DNA of 64,000 bases from assembly GCA_016124445.1 (NCBI GenBank), contig WGNR01000001.1, forward strand, positions 186,001 through 250,000, in the 5' to 3' direction. Within the stretch, counting starts at the first letter, position 1; each line of letters opens with the position of its first letter. The notes beneath the pieces were generated by a model that was not told the origin of the DNA, did no database searches, and was given only the letters and a program-made list of their open reading frames with translations. Below, one piece after another: positions 34,288 to 40,982 of this stretch. The DNA is from a bacterium (GTDB taxonomy: Bacteria; Planctomycetota; Planctomycetia; Pirellulales; Pirellulaceae). Position numbers and translations under genes: made by a program.

Positions 34288-34784
34288 CGCAGTTTCTTAA
34301 GTATCTCTTCTCCCATCGCTCGATCGGGCTTGGTGCCCTCAATGATGGCAATAATCTTGCCCTGCTCGTCCACGATGTAGGTATCGAAACCTTCGGGACT
34401 GTACTGGCCAGTCTTCTTGGCACCCAGGTCTAATGCAAACGGCATCTTCGCTTTCGTCTTTTCCCGAATCTTCTTCAGACCTTCGACTCCGCTTGACTCT
34501 TCTCGCCAGACGACCAGCACCTCGGCCCCCGCTTTCTGAATGGCTTCATAATTCTTTTGAATGTCGGCCAGTTGCTTCATGCAGAAGGGGCACCAGTTGG
34601 CTCGATTGAAACTTATGACCAGCTTCTTCTCTTGAAAGTCGGCTAACTTGACCGGTTCGGCCCCTTCCCCTTCCAGCGTAAACGCCGGAGCTTTCTCGCC
34701 AACTTTCAACTCTTCGGCCATAACGACGGAAGTTGTCAAGCCGACCATCGCCAGGCAAATACTCAGCATCGCTTTTATCAACAT
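34284..34784 (-). CDS. Exported peroxiredoxin/redoxin-family protein
   Basis: A 166-residue protein. A signal peptide (AMLSICLAMVGLTTSVVMA) precedes EELKVGEKAPAFTL, the usual redoxin start. The thioredoxin-fold active site is NRANWCPFCMKQL near residues 64-76, a CxxC of the AhpC/TlpA superfamily. The terminal part DTYIVDEQGKIIAIIEG is typical of redoxins. It would act in the periplasm as a thiol reductase or peroxidase; the CPFC motif favours a TlpA/redoxin reductase over a one-Cys peroxidase. Its stop overlaps the convergent transglutaminase gene. A TlpA-like lipoprotein lies further upstream at 34935-36749. Confidence 0.88.
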   Translation of the reverse strand: MLIKAMLSICLAMVGLTTSVVMAEELKVGEKAPAFTLEGEGAEPVKLADFQEKKLVISFNRANWCPFCMKQLADIQKNYEAIQKAGAEVLVVWREESSGVEGLKKIREKTKAKMPFALDLGAKKTGQYSPEGFDTYIVDEQGKIIAIIEGTKPDRAMGEEILKKLR

Positions 34785-34876
34785 GAAATCACCTTCGAGA
34801 AAAAGTCTCCGGACCGCGTTACTTCAAAATAGACGAACAAGCATCTCTCGAACCGTACAGCAGTTCACACAGGCGC

Positions 34877-34910
34877 AAAAAAAGAGGCAAGGTATGGTAC
34901 CTTGCCTCTT
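34877..34910 (-). terminator. Rho-independent terminator for the TlpA-like lipoprotein
   Basis: A 13-bp perfect stem (34882-34894 with 34898-34910, loop TGG) has seven A at 34877-34883 on the plus strand, which is the T-tract for minus-strand transcripts. It sits 25 bp after the stop at 34935. Confidence 0.9.
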
Positions 34911-34934
34911 CGTTTCATCAGGATTTCAGGCGGT

Positions 34935-36749
34935 CTAGCGGACAACCTTCAGGCTGACATCCGCATCGGCCGATGCCGGAAGACCATTGTTCGCCGGAGC
35001 GGTTGCTCCTGGCAAAGTCGGAAAATTGCTGGTCGGGTCGCTCAGCGATTGCACGCCGCCGGCACCTTGGTTCATGACACTTTGGAGCAGTTCTTCCAGT
35101 CGCTCGCCGCGTGGGTTGATCTCGACGACCGTTCCATCTGGCCCGACGAAAACCAAAAACGGCAACGCTTCGACACCACAGCGCTGGGCGTTGGGGTTTT
35201 TGAAGCCAGTGTTGTCTGGGTCGGCACTAACGACCGTCGGCCAAGGCAGCGGTTTCTGCTGCAGGAAAGCCACCGGTGCCCGAGGATCGTCATCCAGATT
35301 GATGCTGACGACCTCGAATCCCTTGGTGCGATACTTCTGGTAAATCTCCTTGATGCTATCCATCTCTTCGATGCAGATAGGACACCAAGTCGCCCAGAAA
35401 TCGACCAGAACCCACTTCCCTTTGTATTGCTGCCAATCGAACGGCGTTCCATTGAGATGGTTGCCTTCAACCAGAAACGGCTTGGCGATCAGGCCGGTTC
35501 GCTTTTCGGCGTTGGCGACCGAGATTTTCACCGACTCGACCACCTGGGGATCGGGATGGTTACCGTAGAATTCCAACATCAGGTTGGCCAACTTTCGGGC
35601 CAATTGCATTTTGCGATAGTCTTCCATCTGCATTTCGATGGTTGCCAGCATTTGCAGCGGTTCGACGTCTTCCTTCGGCTTAGTGGCAATCCAGGCCTTG
35701 ATCGCCGTGACCAGCTTTTCTTCAGCTGCTTCGTCACCATTAGCCGCAGCCATCATCGAGCCGAGGATCCGGTACTGCATGATCATGTCATCCAGATCCT
35801 TGGCACGAGTCGCCAGTTCTTCATTCTTGGCATTGGTAAACGAGTTCTTCATCATCGTGAGGATGGCGACAGCTTTGTCGGTGTGTCCCATCCGAGCAAA
35901 CACCGTGGCGGCATTTTGGGCCACCCCAAAGTGCATCATGTCAGCGTTGGGATCTTCGATGATGTACTTCGAGTCTTCCAGGACTGGCTGAAAGAGCGAC
36001 TCTTCGCCTGCAGCAAACTGAGCCAGCATCTGCTCGAAGAGGAACAGTCGGGCGAATCGAGAGACGTTCGGATCGTTCGTTTGAGCAATGCTCTGGGCGA
36101 ACTGAATCCGCTCCTGGCTGATTTGAGCGGCCTGTTCGGGCAAGATCTGAATCAGCATTTCGTAGGCATTGAATTTGAACTGAACGGAATCGCGGCGCTG
36201 GTCCGAGGTCGCCGTGGGTGCGGCCAAAACCTTATCGGCAGCGGTCAGCACGTTTGAGTAGACCTTGGTTGCAAACTGACGTAGTTCCTGCGGCGTGGCA
36301 TTATCCGGAAAGGGTACGGCAGTCACGTTGTTCATGTATGTCAGCAGTTCAACCGGGTTGCCATCCGGGACGCTGTCCAGGTCCATCTTGGCAGCTAATT
36401 CTGCCGCCGTCATGGGCGGAGGAAGCGCCGGTTGACTGGCCGCGTCGCCGACCTGGCCGACAACTTGTCCGGTGACCGCTTCGGCCGCAGGTGACGGAGC
36501 CTGCTCGTTCGAGGTGAAACTCGAAGCACCAGCCGGATTGCCTTGCGGGCTGGCCGCATCATTCATGGCAACTTGAGCCACAGGTGCGTTGGTTGTCGGA
36601 GACGCAGCAGGCGGATTGCCGGCTGACTGATCGATACTTACCGCAGGCGGATTGGTGTCTCCACCGCCACACCCGGTCAACGCCAGTCCTGCCACCGCGG
36701 CGATGGCAACCGACCAGCAACTTTTGCTGAGCAAAACTCGAACTCGCAT
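34935..36749 (-). CDS. Lipoprotein with C-terminal TlpA/ResA thioredoxin domain
   Basis: A 604-residue lipoprotein. The signal ends in the clear lipobox LTGC (Cys26), then GGGD. Residues about 30-110 are Ala/Pro/Gln/Ser-rich and probably an extended linker. The middle region (about 120-420) is helical with TPR-like character (DLDDMIMQYRILGSMMAAANGDEAAEEKLVTAI). The C-terminal 150 residues are a TlpA-type thioredoxin domain with WVLVDFWATWCPICIEEMDS (CxxC), and the cis-Pro segment VEALPFLVFVGPDG. It would work outside the inner membrane, anchored by lipid, as a thiol-disulfide reductase. The start is ATG 36749. It stands alone and ends in a strong terminator. Confidence 0.9.
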   Translation of the reverse strand: MRVRVLLSKSCWSVAIAAVAGLALTGCGGGDTNPPAVSIDQSAGNPPAASPTTNAPVAQVAMNDAASPQGNPAGASSFTSNEQAPSPAAEAVTGQVVGQVGDAASQPALPPPMTAAELAAKMDLDSVPDGNPVELLTYMNNVTAVPFPDNATPQELRQFATKVYSNVLTAADKVLAAPTATSDQRRDSVQFKFNAYEMLIQILPEQAAQISQERIQFAQSIAQTNDPNVSRFARLFLFEQMLAQFAAGEESLFQPVLEDSKYIIEDPNADMMHFGVAQNAATVFARMGHTDKAVAILTMMKNSFTNAKNEELATRAKDLDDMIMQYRILGSMMAAANGDEAAEEKLVTAIKAWIATKPKEDVEPLQMLATIEMQMEDYRKMQLARKLANLMLEFYGNHPDPQVVESVKISVANAEKRTGLIAKPFLVEGNHLNGTPFDWQQYKGKWVLVDFWATWCPICIEEMDSIKEIYQKYRTKGFEVVSINLDDDPRAPVAFLQQKPLPWPTVVSADPDNTGFKNPNAQRCGVEALPFLVFVGPDGTVVEINPRGERLEELLQSVMNQGAGGVQSLSDPTSNFPTLPGATAPANNGLPASADADVSLKVVR

Positions 36750-36905
36750 GGAACTCTTCCTGATGAAATTTCTCGGATCCTTCCCGATTTCCCACGGAAA
36801 GTCGCGCGGGGATTCTAGAGGATCGGGCCGATCGATACAGCGCCGATTTCAGAGAATTCTGCCAGCGAAACCACCCTTCAGCAGGGCGGTAACCAGAAGT
36901 GCCCT

Positions 36906-37703
36906 TTAAAGCACGCTGGGATCGTCGAAGCTGCCGGCAAAGATGGTTCGACCACCATCGACCGGCAGGCAGACACCGGTCACAAAAGGGCTCTCAATCA
37001 GGAATCGTACGGCCTGAGCGACATCTTCCGGCTCGCCCAGCCGCTTGACCAGGGTCGCATCGATGGCTGCCTGACGTTTGGTATCGCTAGATCCTTCCGG
37101 TAAAAGAACCTGCCCCGGCAGCACGGCATTGACCCGAATGCCTGGGTTCTTCGCCGCCAGGTCGATCGCCAGACTTTTGGTCAAACTAGCCAAAGCTCCC
37201 TTGCTAGCAATGTAAGCTGAGAAGCCGACGGTCGGCCGCACGATCGACCAATCTCCGATATTGACGATCGCCCCGCCTGTCGGCTGCTCCTGCATCCTTC
37301 GCCCTACCCAATTGGCACAATGCAGGGCGGAGTAGGTGTTCATGCGAAACATCGCGTCGAGGTCATTCTCGGACATTTCTTCGAGTGGCGTAGAATCAAA
37401 GATCGATGCCGAGTTAACCAGCACATCGATTCGCCCGAAGTAGAAATGAACGTAGTCGATCAGGCGTTTGATGTCGGCAAGCTTCGTCAGGTCGGCCTGA
37501 AATGCCTGGGCCTCGATCCCCTGCTCTCTCAGTTGCGAAACAAAGGTCTCCGCTTCCTCCATCGAGTGATTCGCGTGCACGGCAATCCGGTAGCCAGCCG
37601 CGGCCAGATGCTCGGCAACGACGCGCCCAACCCGCTTCGCACTGCCGGTCACCAGAGCGACCGGCACAATATCGCCGAAGGTTCGCTGTTTGGCCGAACT
37701 CAT
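36906..37703 (-). CDS. Short-chain dehydrogenase/reductase
   Basis: A 265-residue SDR. The cofactor motif is VALVTGSAKRVGRVVAEHL near residues 16-34, with TGxxxxxG in a form like pteridine reductase (FolM/PTR1) rather than the classical TGxxxGIG. The catalytic segment is YIASKGALASLTKSLA (Tyr-x-x-x-Lys) near 165-180. The C-terminus has VTGVCLPVDGGRTIF, the usual family ending. The start ATG 37703 overlaps the stop of the LOG gene (ATGA). It is the last gene of a three-gene coupled operon. The NADP preference and the pteridine-reductase suggestion are inference from the Arg-Val after TGSAK. Confidence 0.88.
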   Translation of the reverse strand: MSSAKQRTFGDIVPVALVTGSAKRVGRVVAEHLAAAGYRIAVHANHSMEEAETFVSQLREQGIEAQAFQADLTKLADIKRLIDYVHFYFGRIDVLVNSASIFDSTPLEEMSENDLDAMFRMNTYSALHCANWVGRRMQEQPTGGAIVNIGDWSIVRPTVGFSAYIASKGALASLTKSLAIDLAAKNPGIRVNAVLPGQVLLPEGSSDTKRQAAIDATLVKRLGEPEDVAQAVRFLIESPFVTGVCLPVDGGRTIFAGSFDDPSVL

Positions 37704-38566
37704 GGAGCAAAGACCTCGGTCTCGGGTTTGTTCTCGTGGAACTTTCGGATGATATTCCAGGCCTCGCTAGGCGAGTCAGCGAAGTCGAGCAAGTCGAGAT
37801 GCTCGTCACTCACCACCGCTTCGTCTGCCAGGAACTCGAAGTTGATGACCTGCTTCCAGTAGTCAGTGCCATACATGATGATCGGAATCTCCTGCATCCG
37901 ATTGGTTTGCCGGAGGGTCAGCGCATCGAACAGTTCGTCGAGCGTTCCGAACCCACCGGGAAAGACAACCAACGCTTTGGCTCGCATCATGAAATGCATC
38001 TTACGCATGGCGAAATAGTGAAACAGAAAGCACAGGCCTGGCGTGATGTAAGGATTGGGATGCTGCTCTTCCGGCAAGGTGATATTCAGACCGATCGTTG
38101 GGGCACCAACATCGTAGGCACCGCGATTACCCGCCTCCATGATGCCTGGCCCGCCTCCGGTCACCACGACATAGTCGTATCGATTATTGTGATACGAATG
38201 CTGCGAAACGAGCGACGAAAAGGCCCGGGCCTCTTCGTAATACTTTGCCTTGGCCAATTGCCTATTGGCCCGTTGAATCGCGCGCTCGATCTTAGGATCG
38301 TCGCCACCAGTCGCCTTTTGCTTCCTGAGCCTTTCGAGGTTTGCGCGGGCCTTATCTTCCTCGATGACCTGCGTCCCACCAAACAAGATGATCGTCGAGT
38401 TGATCTTCATTCGCTGAAGATAGTGCTCTGGCTTGGTGTACTCGAGTTGCAGACGCAACCCGCGCATCGCCGCGCTTTGCAGGAAGTCGGTATCGAGTTC
38501 CGGAACGACATAACTGGGGGAGTTGATGATCTGGTCCAGGTGTTCATCCAGTTCTTGTGGGGTCAT
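37700..38566 (-). CDS. LOG-family Rossmann protein (TIGR00730 type)
   Basis: A 288-residue protein. Family motifs are VVTGGGPGIMEAGNRGAYD near residue 135 and the phosphoribohydrolase signature FPGGFGTLDELFDALTLRQT near 200. Members hydrolyse nucleoside 5'-monophosphates to base and ribose 5-phosphate; the plant and many bacterial LOG enzymes release cytokinin bases. The chain is longer than the 180-220 residues of small LOG proteins, with an N-terminal extension (residues 1-90) that includes a segment starting STIILFGGTQV. It is coupled by ATGA overlaps to both neighbours (38563-38566 and 37700-37703). Confidence 0.9.
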   Translation of the reverse strand: MTPQELDEHLDQIINSPSYVVPELDTDFLQSAAMRGLRLQLEYTKPEHYLQRMKINSTIILFGGTQVIEEDKARANLERLRKQKATGGDDPKIERAIQRANRQLAKAKYYEEARAFSSLVSQHSYHNNRYDYVVVTGGGPGIMEAGNRGAYDVGAPTIGLNITLPEEQHPNPYITPGLCFLFHYFAMRKMHFMMRAKALVVFPGGFGTLDELFDALTLRQTNRMQEIPIIMYGTDYWKQVINFEFLADEAVVSDEHLDLLDFADSPSEAWNIIRKFHENKPETEVFAP

Positions 38567-39957
38567 GCGTGCTCCTCGAGGTCGAACGATTCACCCATTC
38601 GGGGAATAACGGTACGAAATCCAAATCGCCGGCGCATCAATCCGGAAAGCACCGAGGCACTCTCCGGTTCGCCATGCGTCAGAAATGTCAGTTTCGGCTG
38701 GGGTAAGCCAGAAACCCATTGCAAAAGTTCACTTTGTCCCGCGTGTCCGCTAAGGCCTGAGATCGAGGCCAGGTGGGCGTTGACCGGAACGTCTCGTTTA
38801 TGAATCCGCACAGTGTGTTGGCCATCTTGCATGGCACGCCCTAACGTGCCGGCCGCCATGAAACCGCCTGCCAACAGCGTATTCTGCCGCCAGGGGAGCC
38901 TCTGCCGCAGATGAAACAGAATGCGGCCCCCGGTCATCATGCCGCTCGAGGCGATGATTACTGCTGGGCCTTTGATCTGGTTGAGCTGCTTGGATTCCTT
39001 GGCAGAGCGTACCAGGTGCACGTTGGGCGAATTGAGTACCGAATCGGGTCCATCGAGCCGCCCTTCGGACAAGTCCAAATCTTCAGCGAACTCGCGGAAG
39101 ATCTCGGTAGCATCAACTGCCATTGGGCTATCCAGGTAGATCGGAATCTGGGGAACGCGGCCGGCATGCATCAAAACCTGTAGCAGGTAGATCAACTGCT
39201 GGGCACGCCCAACGGCGAATGACGCCATCAAAATCACGCCGCCCCGCTCGATGGCCTCGTTCACTTCAAGTTCCAGCGAATCGAGGACATCCCCTTGGGG
39301 GTGATCGCGGCTGCCGTAGGTGCTTTCGCAAATCAGAAAGTCGCAACGGGGTGGTTCGTGGGGGTCATGATACAAGGGGGCATCGTAGCGGCCGACATCG
39401 CCAGAAAACAGAATCCTTAGCGGTGGATCCTGGTTACGAATCTCGACTTCAATCATGTTCGATCCGAGCAAATGTCCAGCATCATGAAACCGAAACCAGA
39501 TCGGTCCGGCAGCCTGGTGCCATTCGCCGCGGGGCTTGGTCGAAAGCTGATGGATCGCCTTGCGAGCATCTTTTCCGTCGTACAGCGGCAACGCTGGCTT
39601 ATGCTTGCTGAGGCCTTTGTAGTTGAAGTATTCTGCGTCCCGTTCTTGGTTTTCCGCCGAATCGAGTAGCAGCAATTCGGTCAGCTTTTTGGTGCCCGGC
39701 GTGCAATAAATGGGACCGTGGTAGCCGTCTCTGACAACGCGGGGCAGATAGCCGGTGTGGTCGATATGGGCATGGGTCAATACGATTTTGTCGATCGAAT
39801 CCGCCGCGAATGGGAGTGGCTCCCAATTTCGCAGACGCAGTTCCTTGAGCCCTTGAAACAAACCACAATCGATGAGTACTCTGCTATCATCCGCTTCGAG
39901 CAAATACTTCGATCCGGTGACGGTTTCAGCCGCTCCATGAAACGTCAATCGTGTCAT
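38563..39957 (-). CDS. Metallo-beta-lactamase beta-CASP RNase-like protein
   Basis: A 464-residue protein from ATG 39957, with GAGGGGA upstream; an in-frame GTG at 40065 is less likely. The MBL motif LTHAHIDHTGYLP near residue 62 is the HxHxDH metal site. The beta-CASP region contains SFAVGRAQQLIYLL and a Gly-Met-Met block (IIASSGMMTGGRILFHLRQ), and the RMMBL-type C-terminus contains SGLSGHAGQSELLQWV and FLTHGEPESA. This matches the YSH1/CPSF73-like bacterial group, normally RNA-processing nucleases, rather than RNase J. The gene is first in an operon with LOG and SDR genes, all overlapping by 4 nt. Confidence 0.92.
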   Translation of the reverse strand: MTRLTFHGAAETVTGSKYLLEADDSRVLIDCGLFQGLKELRLRNWEPLPFAADSIDKIVLTHAHIDHTGYLPRVVRDGYHGPIYCTPGTKKLTELLLLDSAENQERDAEYFNYKGLSKHKPALPLYDGKDARKAIHQLSTKPRGEWHQAAGPIWFRFHDAGHLLGSNMIEVEIRNQDPPLRILFSGDVGRYDAPLYHDPHEPPRCDFLICESTYGSRDHPQGDVLDSLELEVNEAIERGGVILMASFAVGRAQQLIYLLQVLMHAGRVPQIPIYLDSPMAVDATEIFREFAEDLDLSEGRLDGPDSVLNSPNVHLVRSAKESKQLNQIKGPAVIIASSGMMTGGRILFHLRQRLPWRQNTLLAGGFMAAGTLGRAMQDGQHTVRIHKRDVPVNAHLASISGLSGHAGQSELLQWVSGLPQPKLTFLTHGEPESASVLSGLMRRRFGFRTVIPRMGESFDLEEHA

Positions 39958-40082
39958 TCGACTTCCCCTCGTGTATTGATGACCGGGCTCTTGCTTAGTT
40001 GTGGCCGGGATTTCATGATTTCTAATCTGTACCACCGGCGCGTCGTTGACAACAGGCCCCGACACCTCAAGGAACTTTCCTG

Positions 40083-40982
40083 ATGTTTCGAGACAAGGAC
40101 TATCTTCTCACGCACGACAATCTGATCTTCAACGTTCTGGGGGACGAACATGAGGACGGCAAAGTCACGGCCGGCCTGAAATACGCAGCCGAAAAGAAGT
40201 GGATCGCCACCTATGCCGAGGCGGTCGCCTACCTCCAGCAGTCTTTTCCCGACTACGTAGACGGGCGTATTCTCGTCCAAGAAAAGAAGATTGAGAAGCA
40301 CCTCAAACCGCTAGAGCGAACCCGCTACCTGCTGGAAAATGAAAGATACCGTTCCCCTCGGTTGAACCGGGCGATCGACCTGGTAGAGGTCTTGGCCGAC
40401 CATTGCGACGTCCCCTCCTCGGAAATTGGTATCACCGATTCACTGTTATGGGGCAACGGAACCGACGACTCCGATATCGACTTGGTCATCTACGGCAGCG
40501 ACGCGGTGACTCGTTTCCTGTCGACATCCAGCGAACTGTTTCAGTTCGAGGACATCCAGCCGATTGAACCCCAGTTCATCCAACGGCCCCCCGGGGTCGA
40601 TGACTATACGTTCGGGATGATTCTCAGCCGCAAACACAACCAAGGATTCTACTGCGGCACGCGGTTCGCCATTCGAGGTGTTTTAACCGACGAAGAGATT
40701 CTGTGGTGCCCGGAACGGACAGAGCCATTTCAGCCGCGCGAAAGAATCGAGCGTGAGCTGACAATCAGCAACCGCGACGACAGCTTACTTTTCCCGGTTG
40801 GCTATGACACCGAAGAAGGTCTATCACTCGTGTCCTATCACATTGGCTACGAAATGGCCTTCTTTCCTGGAGAGAAAGTAAAGGCCGCCGGAATGCGCGA
40901 GACTTCCGGCAACATGGAACGGGTCATCATCGGTTCGACCGGGGGCAGCGACGAATCGATTTGTTTGATTCCGACCGATTAG
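40083..40982 (+). CDS. Nucleotidyltransferase-fold protein of unknown function
   Basis: A 299-residue protein. ATG 40083 has AAGGA upstream. A central Pol-beta-type nucleotidyltransferase motif is visible as SLLWGNGTDDSDIDLVIYG near residues 122-140: a G-x-G followed by DSDID, the metal-binding Asp pair. N-terminal residues 1-110 form a mixed alpha/beta domain without an obvious family signature. The remaining part includes two Cys-containing segments and a final GSTGGSDESICLIP. It may transfer nucleotides to RNA, protein or a small molecule; nothing in the context indicates which. It is divergent from the beta-CASP operon with 125 bp between, and its TAG overlaps the stop of the convergent acyl ligase gene (TTAG). 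Confidence 0.72.
   Translation: MFRDKDYLLTHDNLIFNVLGDEHEDGKVTAGLKYAAEKKWIATYAEAVAYLQQSFPDYVDGRILVQEKKIEKHLKPLERTRYLLENERYRSPRLNRAIDLVEVLADHCDVPSSEIGITDSLLWGNGTDDSDIDLVIYGSDAVTRFLSTSSELFQFEDIQPIEPQFIQRPPGVDDYTFGMILSRKHNQGFYCGTRFAIRGVLTDEEILWCPERTEPFQPRERIERELTISNRDDSLLFPVGYDTEEGLSLVSYHIGYEMAFFPGEKVKAAGMRETSGNMERVIIGSTGGSDESICLIPTD

Noticed and set aside
34902-36257. 451-codon plus-strand open frame
   Set aside because: It lies antisense to the TlpA-like lipoprotein, which has a lipobox, CxxC active site and terminator. The plus frame has no family features and is a product of codon bias.
37502-38803. 433-codon plus-strand open frame
   Set aside because: Antisense to the LOG, SDR and beta-CASP genes with clear catalytic motifs. 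No ribosome site.
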